The notes beneath the pieces are model-generated. The model searched no databases and had not been told where the DNA came from. It was given only the letters and a program-made list of their open reading frames with translations. A DNA stretch of 27,535 nucleotides from Bacteroidales bacterium UBA6192 (GTDB lineage: Bacteria; Bacteroidota; Bacteroidia; Bacteroidales; F082): the NCBI GenBank assembly GCA_002422725.1, contig DITE01000031.1, positions 1-27,535 of the forward strand. Direction: 5' to 3'. Both the position numbers and the translations under genes were made by a program. This document shows, one piece after another, positions 16,585 to 25,252 of the stretch (position 1 is the first letter of the stretch; each line of letters starts with the position of its first letter).

Positions 16585-16592
16585 TACTTTTG
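16585..16592 (+). promoter_or_regulatory. Putative -7 promoter element of the radical SAM operon
   Basis: TACTTTTG matches TAnnTTTG and ends 14 bases before the ATG at 16607, so the mRNA leader would be very short. A TTG at 16556-16558 is 26 bases upstream, slightly outside the usual 17-23 spacing. Confidence 0.5.
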
Positions 16593-16606
16593 TAAAAACG
16601 AAGCAA

Positions 16607-17383
16607 ATGGCAGGATTTCTTTTTGATGAGATGATTTTTGGCCCGGTGAACAGCAGAAGGCTTGGGATTTCACTGGGGATTAATTTATTGCCAACCTATG
16701 CAAAAGTATGCACCTACAACTGTATTTATTGTGAGTGTGGCTGGACTCCGAACCGGCGCGGCATGAAAATCCACCTTCCTAATAAGGAGGAAGTTTTGCA
16801 GGCATTAGAGGTATCACTTCATAATCTTGTTGGAACTGATCGCCAACCCCAGAGTCTGACATTTGCCGGCAATGGAGAACCAACAATGCATCCTGAATTC
16901 AGCGCTATTATTGAGGGAACTATTCAACTTCGGGATCGTTTGTTGCCACAGGCAAAAATAAGTGTGTTGTCGAATGGAAGCATGCTGCATAAGCCTGAAA
17001 TATTCGCCTCGCTCCTGAGAATTGATAACAACATTCAAAAACTTGATGGCGGTACTGAAGAAACCATCAGACTGATCAATAAGCCACTTAAAGCATTTCG
17101 ACTAAATGAATATGTGAGTACCCTCAAAAGGTTCCATAATCTGGTTATTCAGAGTCTGTTTGTGAGGGGAGAGGTGAATGGCTGTATGGTGGATAATTCA
17201 ACCGAAAGGGAAGTAGAGGCATGGCTGAAGCTGGTGTGTGATATCAAGCCAAAGTATGTGATGATTTATGCCATTGAACGTGGAACTCCTGTGGAAGGTC
17301 TCGAAAGACTGAGCAGGGAGGAGCTGGATGCCATTGCGCTGCGGGTGAGGAATGCCGGTATTGAAGCTGAAGTATATGTCTGA
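16607..17383 (+). CDS. Radical SAM protein, COG0731-like, function unknown
   Basis: A 258-residue cytoplasmic iron-sulfur enzyme. The cluster motif C-x3-C-x2-C is C35, C39 and C42 in CTYNCIYCECG, with an extra C44 next to it. GNGEPTMHP (88-96) is the SAM-binding GGE-like strand, LSNGS (121-125) follows, and KLDGGTEETIRLINKP (145-160) marks the later half of the barrel. There is no C-terminal auxiliary-cluster (SPASM-like) domain, so it is a minimal partial TIM barrel. It resembles the short Fe-S oxidoreductases grouped with wybutosine-synthesis proteins, but its substrate is not known to me. It is followed after 16 bases by the 25-residue-repeat protein, so the two are probably one operon. 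Confidence 0.88.
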   Translation: MAGFLFDEMIFGPVNSRRLGISLGINLLPTYAKVCTYNCIYCECGWTPNRRGMKIHLPNKEEVLQALEVSLHNLVGTDRQPQSLTFAGNGEPTMHPEFSAIIEGTIQLRDRLLPQAKISVLSNGSMLHKPEIFASLLRIDNNIQKLDGGTEETIRLINKPLKAFRLNEYVSTLKRFHNLVIQSLFVRGEVNGCMVDNSTEREVEAWLKLVCDIKPKYVMIYAIERGTPVEGLERLSREELDAIALRVRNAGIEAEVYV

Positions 17384-17399
17384 TAATGCATAAAAATCT

Positions 17400-17798
17400 A
17401 TGGAAAATTATCCGGTTAAGGTAATCATGGCTTTTGCCGAAACTTTTTCGGAAGGAAACAAATTCCATGATTGGCTTTTGAGTCATGGTTATCCTGAATT
17501 GGCAGCACTGAGCAGTGCTGTGAGAGGGAGTGAAGAGGCTTTTCACTGGCTGATGAAAAATCAGTTTTATCATCTGGCCGCACTCGACGGAGCCATCGAC
17601 AATCAGCTTAAGGCACGCTTGTGGTTGGTCAGGCATGATTACCATATACTTGTTTTTTTGGCCGACACGGTGAATGGAAATAAAATGGCAGCTGAAAAAC
17701 TGAATAGCAACGAATACCAGATATTACTCTACCTCGCCGGGAAGATTAAAAATTATCGTGATAATCAGGTGTTTGATTATCATAAAATGCATTTCTGA
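17400..17798 (+). CDS. Small protein of four exact 25-residue repeats, function unknown
   Basis: A 132-residue protein that I do not recognise as a named family. After a 22-residue lead it is built from four tandem 25-residue units (23-47, 48-72, 73-97, 98-122). The pattern is x-x-W-L, six positions later Tyr or Phe, then L-A-x-L-x-x-A and a polar turn with N/G-x-x-x-A. The tryptophans are at W25, W50 and W75, with K100 in the fourth unit; the aromatics are at Y31, F56/Y57, Y81 and Y106. Each unit looks like a helix-turn-helix hairpin, so the whole should form a short solenoid. There is no signal peptide or membrane helix. It follows the radical SAM gene by 16 bases and is followed by a terminator, closing a two-gene operon. 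A protein-binding or adaptor role is inferred from the repeat form only. Confidence 0.8.
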   Translation: MENYPVKVIMAFAETFSEGNKFHDWLLSHGYPELAALSSAVRGSEEAFHWLMKNQFYHLAALDGAIDNQLKARLWLVRHDYHILVFLADTVNGNKMAAEKLNSNEYQILLYLAGKIKNYRDNQVFDYHKMHF

Positions 17799-17801
17799 CA
17801 A

Positions 17802-17827
17802 AAAAACCGGCCAATGAGCCGGTTTTT
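17802..17827. terminator. Bidirectional intrinsic terminator between repeat-protein gene and nrdJ
   Basis: AAAAACCGGC (17802-17811) pairs with GCCGGTTTTT (17818-17827) around the loop CAATGA. With A-runs on one side and T-runs on the other it can terminate both the rightward repeat-protein operon and the leftward reductase gene, whose ends lie 3 and 10 bases away. Confidence 0.88.
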
Positions 17828-17837
17828 GATCTTCAGA

Positions 17838-20555
17838 TTATCCGCACTTTGAATACCCGCAGGAAGAACAGGTAAGGCATCCATCCTGATAAATGAGGCT
17901 TTTTTGATCACCGCATTCAGGGCAAAGTTTGCCTTCGGCATGTGTGCCGTCAGGGATGTAACGTTTAAGGGCCCTGACAACGCCATTTTTCCAGGTATTG
18001 ATGTTGTCTTCATCCAGGGTTAAATTCTGAACGAGTTCGATGGCATACGTCAATGGCATACCATGACGTAATATTCCTGAAATGAGTTTGGCGTAGTTCC
18101 AGTATTCTTTGTTAAATGATCGCGAAAGGCCTTCAATGGTTACTTTGTAGCCTTGCTTGTCTTCGAACTGGAAGTCGTAACGCGCTTTGTCAGTTTTGTT
18201 TTTTTCGCGGATCACCCAACCATTTTCAACCCAGGGTGGCAGGAAGAAGTCGTCGGCTTTACCGGTAAAAATCTCATATGGTTTATCGTTTAGCTTGCCA
18301 ACAACGGCCATCCACTTCTCATAGTTATTTTGAAATCTGACCACATCCGCTTCGAGTCGCTTTGGGCGGGGTGGCGCGGTAGTTTCTTTAAACTCTTCGT
18401 TTATGCCTTCATTTGTCTTTTTTTCATCGGCACTTATCAATACACCTGATCTTGATCCATCGCGATAAATTGTCATGCCTTTGCATCCGCTTTCCCATGC
18501 AGTCTGATAAATCTGGCTTACCATCGATTCGGGAGTTTCGCTGGGCACATTTACTGTAACACTGATGGAATGATCAACCCATTTCTGGATATCTCCCTGC
18601 ATTTTTACTTTGCTTAACCAGTCAATATCGTTTGAAGTTGCCATGTAATAAGGTGATACTTTGATCACTTCATTGAGCATTTCGTCAGGGTATGATTTTA
18701 CTTTTTCCACGTCGTAGCCGTTCACCTGAAGCCAGGTTTCAAACTTGGGATGGAATACATTATACTCTTCCCAGGCATCACCCACCTGATCAACAAAGCT
18801 AATCGTGACATTTTTATCGTTTGGATTCACCTTTCGGCGTCTTTTATAGCTTACCATAAACACAGGCTCAATTCCCGAAGTTGTTTGTGTACATATGCTC
18901 ACACTGCCTGTTGGGGCAATAGTCAGCATTGCGATGTTACGACGTCCTACACGCTGCATTTTGTCGTAAAGTCGGGGTGCACTTTCACGCAGACGCAAAA
19001 TAAACGGATTATTCTTTTCGCGTTCAGTGCTGTATATTTCAAATGGACCTCTTTCTTCTGCCAGATCAACCGATGAACGGTAAACCTCCAATGCCAGCAA
19101 TTTGTGTACTTCAATGGAAAAAGCAATCGCTTCATCGGAGCCATACCGTGTACCCAAAGCTGCCAGCATATCCCCTTCGGCAGTGATGCCAATTCCTGTC
19201 CGCCTGCCTTGTAATGCTTTCTTTCGGATGTTTTCCCAAAGTCGCAGCTCAACTCCCTTTACTTCAATTGGTTCGGGGTCTTTGTTTATCTTGGCAATAA
19301 TCGCATCAACTTTCTCGATTTCCAGATCAATGATATCGTCCATCATGCGCTGTGCCAGCCTGGCATGCTTGGTAAACAATTCCACATTGAAACTTGCCTG
19401 ATCGGTAAAAGGATTGTCCACATAACTGTAAAGGTTGATGGCCAATAACCGGCAACTGTCGTAAGCACAAAGCGGAATCTCGCCACATGGATTGGTGGAA
19501 AGGGTTTTATAGCCCAGATCAGCGTATGTATCCGGAATCGATTCGCGTATGATGGTGTCCCAGAAAAGTACACCAGGCTCAGCGGATGACCATGCGTTGT
19601 GAATGATCTTGTTCCACAGGTGCCGGGCATTAGATTCTTTCACAAAAACCGGCTTTTCAGAATCAATGGGATATTGCTGAATAAATGGCTCATCATTGAT
19701 TACAGCTTTCATGAACTCGTCAGTAATTCTGACTGAAACATTGGCTCCGGTAACTTTACCCAATTCCATTTTGGCATCGATAAAGCGTTCTGCATCAGGA
19801 TGCTTGATGCTTATGCTCAACATGAGTGCACCACGACGGCCGTCTTGTGCAACTTCACGTGTCGAATTTGAATAGCGTTCCATAAAGGGAACAATGCCGG
19901 TTGATGTAAGCGCACTATTTTTTACTTGGCTTCCTGTGGGCCTGATATGGGATAAATCGTGACCAACACCGCCACGGCGCTTCATGAGCTGAACCTGTTC
20001 CTGATCGATCTTCATGATGCCGCCGTAGGAATCCGAAGCACCCTCAGTGCCAATAACGAAACAGTTTGAAAGTGAGGATACCTGGAAATTGTTGCCAATT
20101 CCGGCCATCGGGCTGCCTTGTGGAATAATATACTTAAAGTCTTTCAGGGCTTCATATATTTCCTCTTCACTAACCGGATTTGGATAGCTTTTCTCAATGC
20201 GGTAAATTTCAGAAGCCAGACGCTTATGCATATCGTCGGGAGTTAGCTCAAATAAGTTGCCTGCGCTATCTTTAAGGCCATATTTATTCATCCAGACATT
20301 CGCCGCCAGGGTGTCTCCTTTAAAATATGCTGTTGATGCTTCCAACACCATCTTGTGGCTGTAGACTTTCATATCATGTATTACTTTGTTTGGTTCTGTG
20401 GCCGATTGTTCTTCAATTGGAGCGGCGACAGCTTCGGTAGAAGTGAATTGATCAATTTCCGGACGTACACGTGATTCTCGTATTTTGTCAAAAAAACTGC
20501 CTTCACTGCCCTGTATCAGAGCAGTTTCAAGGTTTTCGAACAGATTGTTTTCCAT
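17838..20555 (-). CDS. nrdJ: Adenosylcobalamin-dependent (class II) ribonucleotide reductase
   Basis: This enzyme reduces ribonucleotides to deoxyribonucleotides using a cobalamin-generated thiyl radical, with or without oxygen. The 905-residue chain has the active-site pair C165 (SLSNCFVIG) and C368 (DSCRLLAINL). The radical-site block NPCGEIPL holds N355, thiyl C357 and E359, and TIAPTGSVSICTQTTSGIEP is at 545-564. The GCKGMTIYRDGSRSG block (690-704) closes the barrel. A TSCPD-type domain follows (about 735-865), then a Cys-rich tail with C878, C881, C893, C896, C899 and C904 that probably binds zinc and carries the redox thiols. No ATP-cone is evident in the 60-residue N-terminal lead. It lies 260 bases downstream of the TauE-like gene in the same direction. 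No cobalamin riboswitch was found upstream. Confidence 0.95.
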   Translation of the reverse strand: MENNLFENLETALIQGSEGSFFDKIRESRVRPEIDQFTSTEAVAAPIEEQSATEPNKVIHDMKVYSHKMVLEASTAYFKGDTLAANVWMNKYGLKDSAGNLFELTPDDMHKRLASEIYRIEKSYPNPVSEEEIYEALKDFKYIIPQGSPMAGIGNNFQVSSLSNCFVIGTEGASDSYGGIMKIDQEQVQLMKRRGGVGHDLSHIRPTGSQVKNSALTSTGIVPFMERYSNSTREVAQDGRRGALMLSISIKHPDAERFIDAKMELGKVTGANVSVRITDEFMKAVINDEPFIQQYPIDSEKPVFVKESNARHLWNKIIHNAWSSAEPGVLFWDTIIRESIPDTYADLGYKTLSTNPCGEIPLCAYDSCRLLAINLYSYVDNPFTDQASFNVELFTKHARLAQRMMDDIIDLEIEKVDAIIAKINKDPEPIEVKGVELRLWENIRKKALQGRRTGIGITAEGDMLAALGTRYGSDEAIAFSIEVHKLLALEVYRSSVDLAEERGPFEIYSTEREKNNPFILRLRESAPRLYDKMQRVGRRNIAMLTIAPTGSVSICTQTTSGIEPVFMVSYKRRRKVNPNDKNVTISFVDQVGDAWEEYNVFHPKFETWLQVNGYDVEKVKSYPDEMLNEVIKVSPYYMATSNDIDWLSKVKMQGDIQKWVDHSISVTVNVPSETPESMVSQIYQTAWESGCKGMTIYRDGSRSGVLISADEKKTNEGINEEFKETTAPPRPKRLEADVVRFQNNYEKWMAVVGKLNDKPYEIFTGKADDFFLPPWVENGWVIREKNKTDKARYDFQFEDKQGYKVTIEGLSRSFNKEYWNYAKLISGILRHGMPLTYAIELVQNLTLDEDNINTWKNGVVRALKRYIPDGTHAEGKLCPECGDQKSLIYQDGCLTCSSCGYSKCG

Positions 20556-20815
20556 AATCGTAAAATCCTGTGTTGGTTATTGTTTTTTTTAAATTGCTGG
20601 TTTTTAAACGATAAAAATAAGTAAGCCCAATTTTAAATGGGACTGCAATATACAATGGGTTTTGTAGCAGGGCTATTCATTTTTTTCAACCTTCCTGTGT
20701 TGATAAATCAGCAAAGCTTAGACTGTAGTGGATTTCAGGAAGTTTTCAGACCTGTTGTAAATAAAATATTGCCCCTTTATTGAATATTGGCATAAGATAT
20801 TATTGCGAAAAAAAG
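20556..20815. other. 260-base spacer upstream of nrdJ
   Basis: AT-rich DNA with no coding frame of note. I looked for a cobalamin riboswitch because the reductase is B12-dependent, and saw no B12-box-like sequence. No exact TAnnTTTG match is present on the minus strand; the nearest is TAAGCTTTG at about 20712-20720, with one extra base. Confidence 0.5.
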
Positions 20816-21190
20816 CTAACTATTTTTTACAAGTAACATTCTTAATGCTATAGATATCAATACTATAGCAAAAACCTTACGCAATACATCAACCGGAATA
20901 TTCACCGCAAATTTTGAACCGATGTAGCCGCCAATTAGAAATGCTGATGCAATGATAAAAGCATATTGAAGGTTAAGGGCACCTACCTTGTAGTAGTTAT
21001 ACACGGCAAGTAAACCAATTGGTGGAAGCATAATGGCCAGACTGGTTCCTTGAGCGGTGTGTTGGTCGAGATGTAAGAAATAAATCAAAGCCGGGATAAT
21101 AATAATAGCACCGCCAATTCCTATCATTCCGCTGAAAACACCTGCAACCAGGCCAATCATGATTAAAATTAAGATAATTCCTGTTGTCAT
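20816..21190 (-). CDS. Half-size TauE/SafE (TSUP) family membrane protein
   Basis: A 124-residue, very hydrophobic protein with about four membrane helices (4-38 as a glycine-rich re-entrant stretch, 49-67, 74-95, 102-121). GLVAGVFSGMIGIGGAIIIIP (13-33) is the signature opening of TauE/SafE anion exporters, which normally have two such halves in 240-270 residues. Only the first half is present; the frame is open and intact with its own stop, and the DNA upstream holds another gene, so it is not an obvious truncation. It could work as a homodimer. Family substrates include sulfite, sulfoacetate and other organic anions; none can be assigned here. It starts 8 bases after the propeller-barrel gene and is likely co-transcribed with it. 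Confidence 0.82.
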   Translation of the reverse strand: MTTGIILILIMIGLVAGVFSGMIGIGGAIIIIPALIYFLHLDQHTAQGTSLAIMLPPIGLLAVYNYYKVGALNLQYAFIIASAFLIGGYIGSKFAVNIPVDVLRKVFAIVLISIALRMLLVKNS

Positions 21191-21198
21191 AAGTTGGA

Positions 21199-24100
21199 TT
21201 AAAAATCGAGACTGAACGATAAATAAAACACTGGTTCTGTGAGTCTTCTGTCTTCTACACCCCAGGCGACATCGCCCCTGACGAAGTATCCGAGTAACAT
21301 TGTTCTGGCGCCAAAGCCCAGGCCTCCAACAACCGGTTCTTTCTGCATCTCAACGGTTATGGTTAACGGTCCATTGTTGATGGTGCTGGTATAGAGTGAG
21401 TTTGAGGGGTCATACGGATTGATTCCGGTCCATGCAGTACCTATATCACCGAATGCAATCACCTGGAAATTTCGGATAAAATCTGAACTTATTGGCCGCT
21501 GCAAAAGGTAACGAAAAACAGGAAATCTCAGTTCGCTGTTGATAACAGCAAAACTGTTGCCATTCCTGATGTTCTGGTTAAATCCACGCATATTTGTTGC
21601 CAATGTCTGATAGGCATATTCCTGTCCGAAATCGATAGGTGTCGATCGGTTGAAACTTGGAAACAACCAGTTATCTACCCCACCCATGTAATAAATAAGC
21701 TTGTTGTTGCCAAATGATGTGGAGGCCGCAAACCGATTGGCCCAGATAAAGTTACGATGAATTTTTTGGTAATGCCTGAAGTCGAGCCCCAGTACGACCA
21801 GATTCTTTGACTCATCTCCCACAATCTGATAGTATTCGCCAAATAATTTTGAGCGTATACCACTGTACAGGTTCATGCCCAGTTCGCGGCTGTTGTCAAA
21901 AACAAGTTCACCGCGCACGCCTGCCCAATGTTCATATTGATTGGGTTTTTTCAGATTTAACGGATCGGTAGCCAGATAAACAAGCATATCATTCCGGTAA
22001 ATGGCCGTCCCCCTAACACTGAAAGCCTCGGTAAATGGCCAGCTCAGCATATAATACAATTCGTGCGAATGGGTTCGTGCCAGAAACTGATTGGTTGCCT
22101 GTTCAATACTTTGGCGATGAAAAATAATGTGCTTATCGAGTCGCTTACGCAAATTGCTGAAACTGGCTACATATTCGTTATTGATCAGATTGGTGTTCAG
22201 ACGGGTGCCTGCACTGATACGGTAATCTTCGAGCAGATCGGTCAGGTTTACGCCCAAAAACACATTGAAACCGGGATTGAGGTAAATTGGGGAACCGCCT
22301 CCCGTAAATGCTTGATAACTATAATTAATATAAGTAAAGTCGACCTGTGTGTACAGTTGATCATAAAAGAATTCAACATTGTAAATCCGGCGTTTTGGTT
22401 CTTTTACACCAAAGGGTTGGGGGGGCTGGTTTTCTGTTAATGTTTCACCAAATATCTGGCGCCTCTGTCCATCAATGGTGAATCCTCCCTGTTTGGGCAA
22501 TCCGGGTCGGTTCAAAGTATCGATTGATTTTTTTTCTTCACGAAATACATTTGAGAAGCTTTTCCGGTATTGAATCTGACTCAGGTTTTGAGACTCTTTT
22601 GCCGCCTCAGTGGTTGGCTGACCGGCATTTTTTTGTTTCGCAAACGATGACATCACATCCTCTTTAACGTTTCCGGTTGTCGATTTAAACAGCTTTATCT
22701 GGTTGTTGTCAAGAGATGTAAAGATGATTTCCTTTCCTTCAGAAATCAGGGTATAGTCATCGATCGACTGGCTGAAACTTGTGAGTTGGAATGATCGGTT
22801 GAAATACCGGTAATGAACCGTTGTGTCAACATAACTAATTGCACTGTCGTAGGTTGCCTGATAAAGATTATTGTACCCACTGGCATCGCTCAGGTAATGA
22901 ATTGCTCTGTTGCTAAACTGCAAAGGCTGTTTTTCGTTCGCAAGCCTGGTGTTTGTTACACGCTTTAGTACGTTCGATCGTTTAATAAAATCATAACTGA
23001 ACAGGTCGAAATATACCTGACCACTCTCAGGCTTTTCCCCTGGTCTGATAGTGTCACTTTCTCTGTTCGAACTAAATATTATCTGGCGCATGCCATCAAA
23101 AAACACCGGATTGAGATCAGTGAAATAATCGTTTGTCAGCTGAATATGTGAATTAGCCGCAATATTGAATACGTAAACATCGGGTTTGCCTGCACGCACA
23201 GCCGACATGGCAAGCCATTGTCCGTCAGGTGAATACGAAAATGATGTAATTTTCTGAAAATCATACATGACCCTTTTTTGGTGACTGTTTTCACCCAGAT
23301 TGTAAAAGTAAAGCCAGATATTTCCTTTTTCCTCCACCACAGTTGCCAGAATTTCACCACTTGGGTGCCAGGCCAGCAAAGGATAGGTGTCATCAACTTT
23401 CTGTTCTGAACCAAAACCAGCTTTATATAGTTTTTGTTTTTTGCCTGTCTGCATGTTCTCGAGCCAGATGATGACTCTTCCTTCATCATTGGTAACAAAT
23501 GCAAGCCTGGTTTCATCGGGACTGGTCTTGGGTTTATTGTAAACCAACTTATCTCTGTAGCGATAATCTAATGGTTCACCGGCACTGAAAAGGGGAGCCG
23601 TAGCATAGCTATCATAGTAATAGCGATACCATTCGTCGACCAATTGTTTGAAATTAAAGCCCGTAACATACAAGAATCCGTTTTGAACATTCCTTGTCAT
23701 TTGTGTCAGGTGCAATATATTGGTGATGGCTGAGGGGCCAAACCTGATTTCGATGAATCTCCAGAGCGAATGCCCTGCAATGATTGCATCTTCACCTTCG
23801 AGACGGTTAATTTTCAGAAAGCGACCCGAAATCATGCCATCACGTAACCTGTTGTCTGTTTGGGTATTCCAGTCTTCTGAAAGGTATGAAATAAGGCCGT
23901 TCTTATACCAATCGGGCAAGGTAAACAATGCTGCGTTACGGATTTGAGATCCAATACTCCCGCCAAAGATCAACTGGTTTATCAATACTTCTGAGATTCC
24001 TGCCCGGATTTGCTTTTCGAAATTTAAATAGTTGCCATCGCCATAAAGCACTATTTTGTTGCCTAAAATATGGGTAATACCACCTGTATTGTATTGCTCA

Positions 24101-24495
24101 TCACCGGCAAGGCCTATATTGCTTTGTTTTAAATCGTTCAGGTTGTTGAAAATAATAAAATGTATCTTATCGTCCAGAACGGTTTCAAGTTTTCTTTCAA
24201 GTTGAGGAAGCTGTTTATCCGTATACCAGGCCGTGTAAAGCGCCAGTTCTTTGCCGTTGAGGTAAAAATAGGTGTCGTAATCAGTGAATTTGTAAAATGA
24301 CCAGATGGTATTGGAATATTGTATCCGATTTTTACCGAAAGTCATATTTGATCCATTGTAAAACTGTGCAATGGAATGCTGGGGAATGAAAAAGTAAAGC
24401 AAAAAAACCAGGCCGGCAACCAGTAAAAACACCTGCCCTGTTGAAGAGTTGATGTGAGAGGTGTTCCAAAAGGTTTTTTTTCTGATACAAATCAT
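21199..24495 (-). CDS. TolB-like propeller fused to peptidase-like N-domain and C-terminal outer-membrane barrel
   Basis: A 1098-residue envelope protein. A signal sequence with hydrophobic core 22-38 probably ends near SIAQ (41-44). Residues 55-300 resemble a gluzincin peptidase-type module: LPDWYKNGLISYLSEDW (193-209) matches the region after the catalytic helix. But the HExxH position reads AGISEVLINQL (165-175), so the zinc site is lost. A six-bladed TolB/PD40-like propeller spans about 310-620, with SFSYSPDGQWLAMS and NPVFFDG blades. After a linker (about 620-700, Gln/Lys-rich) a beta-barrel runs to the C-terminus, ending FYLSFSLDF with the terminal Phe that the BAM machinery recognises. 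Bacteroidota carry such proteins, often labelled TolB precursor; their role is unproven. The half-size TauE gene follows by 8 bases. Confidence 0.82.
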   Translation of the reverse strand: MICIRKKTFWNTSHINSSTGQVFLLVAGLVFLLYFFIPQHSIAQFYNGSNMTFGKNRIQYSNTIWSFYKFTDYDTYFYLNGKELALYTAWYTDKQLPQLERKLETVLDDKIHFIIFNNLNDLKQSNIGLAGDEQYNTGGITHILGNKIVLYGDGNYLNFEKQIRAGISEVLINQLIFGGSIGSQIRNAALFTLPDWYKNGLISYLSEDWNTQTDNRLRDGMISGRFLKINRLEGEDAIIAGHSLWRFIEIRFGPSAITNILHLTQMTRNVQNGFLYVTGFNFKQLVDEWYRYYYDSYATAPLFSAGEPLDYRYRDKLVYNKPKTSPDETRLAFVTNDEGRVIIWLENMQTGKKQKLYKAGFGSEQKVDDTYPLLAWHPSGEILATVVEEKGNIWLYFYNLGENSHQKRVMYDFQKITSFSYSPDGQWLAMSAVRAGKPDVYVFNIAANSHIQLTNDYFTDLNPVFFDGMRQIIFSSNRESDTIRPGEKPESGQVYFDLFSYDFIKRSNVLKRVTNTRLANEKQPLQFSNRAIHYLSDASGYNNLYQATYDSAISYVDTTVHYRYFNRSFQLTSFSQSIDDYTLISEGKEIIFTSLDNNQIKLFKSTTGNVKEDVMSSFAKQKNAGQPTTEAAKESQNLSQIQYRKSFSNVFREEKKSIDTLNRPGLPKQGGFTIDGQRRQIFGETLTENQPPQPFGVKEPKRRIYNVEFFYDQLYTQVDFTYINYSYQAFTGGGSPIYLNPGFNVFLGVNLTDLLEDYRISAGTRLNTNLINNEYVASFSNLRKRLDKHIIFHRQSIEQATNQFLARTHSHELYYMLSWPFTEAFSVRGTAIYRNDMLVYLATDPLNLKKPNQYEHWAGVRGELVFDNSRELGMNLYSGIRSKLFGEYYQIVGDESKNLVVLGLDFRHYQKIHRNFIWANRFAASTSFGNNKLIYYMGGVDNWLFPSFNRSTPIDFGQEYAYQTLATNMRGFNQNIRNGNSFAVINSELRFPVFRYLLQRPISSDFIRNFQVIAFGDIGTAWTGINPYDPSNSLYTSTINNGPLTITVEMQKEPVVGGLGFGARTMLLGYFVRGDVAWGVEDRRLTEPVFYLSFSLDF

Positions 24496-24524
24496 GGGGC
24501 TAAATTAATACTTTCGCACGTGGA

Positions 24525-24558
24525 TTGATCCGATGCATTCCTCATAATTGTAAATTTG
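24525..24558 (+). promoter_or_regulatory. Putative promoter of the metallo-hydrolase gene (TTG-N23-TAnnTTTG)
   Basis: TTG at 24525-24527 and TAAATTTG at 24551-24558 are 23 bases apart, at the upper end of known Bacteroidota spacing. The -7 element ends 49 bases before the ATG at 24608. The site lies in the 112-base divergent gap between this gene and the propeller-barrel gene. Confidence 0.5.
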
Positions 24559-24607
24559 CAGCTGTTCCTTCATCATTTAAATATTTTTTAAAATAAAAAC
24601 TGACTTC

Positions 24608-25252
24608 ATGATTCAGATAAAAAAATTTGTTTTCAATTCATTTCAGGTGAACACTTATGTATTGTATGATGAAACCAGAGAATGTGTCATAATCGATGCG
24701 GCATGCTCCGAACCTGATGAAGAGGACGAAATCGTAAACTTTATTGCCTACCATCAGTTGAAGCCGGTCAGATTACTGAGCACTCATGCACATATTGATC
24801 ATATTCTGGGAAACGATTTTATTTCGGAGCACTATAAGCTGACCCTTGAAGCGCATAAAGATAGTCTTCGTTATTTGAAAGATGCTGATGTGTATGCAGC
24901 ATCATTCGGGCTCAGGCTTACCAGAACCGTTATTCCGGGTATTTTTCTTGATGATGGCTCGGAGATTCATTTTGGTTCAAGCCATCTGAAAGTGTTGTAT
25001 ACTCCGGGTCATGCTGCCGGCAGTCTGTGTTTTTATTGTGAAGAAATTCCTTTCGTTATTTCGGGTGATGTATTATTCTATCAAAGTATTGGACGGACCG
25101 ATCTTCCGGGAGGAAATTACGATGTGTTGAAAAACAGTATTTGGGGTAAACTTTTTGTGCTTCCTGATCACACACTTGTTTATCCCGGACATGGCCCCGA
25201 AACAAGTATTGGAAGCGAAAAAGTGGATAATCCTTTTATTGCTATCGGGTAA
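24608..25252 (+). CDS. Metallo-beta-lactamase-fold hydrolase (glyoxalase II-like)
   Basis: A 214-residue cytoplasmic protein with a complete two-metal site: THAHIDH at 59-65 (H60, H62, D64, H65), H135 in YTPGHAAGSLC, D154 in ISGDVLF and H195 in VYPGHGPET. The length and motif order match short GloB-like hydrolases, which act on thioesters such as S-lactoylglutathione. Without the C-terminal glutathione-binding helices of true glyoxalase II, the substrate may be another thioester or a persulfide. No rhodanese domain is attached. The last 11 bases overlap the 3' end of the convergent glycosyltransferase gene. Confidence 0.87.
   Translation: MIQIKKFVFNSFQVNTYVLYDETRECVIIDAACSEPDEEDEIVNFIAYHQLKPVRLLSTHAHIDHILGNDFISEHYKLTLEAHKDSLRYLKDADVYAASFGLRLTRTVIPGIFLDDGSEIHFGSSHLKVLYTPGHAAGSLCFYCEEIPFVISGDVLFYQSIGRTDLPGGNYDVLKNSIWGKLFVLPDHTLVYPGHGPETSIGSEKVDNPFIAIG

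Noticed and set aside
20556..20815. Cobalamin riboswitch before nrdJ
   Set aside because: Looked for because of the B12-dependent enzyme, but no B12-box-like motif or supporting stems were found by eye.
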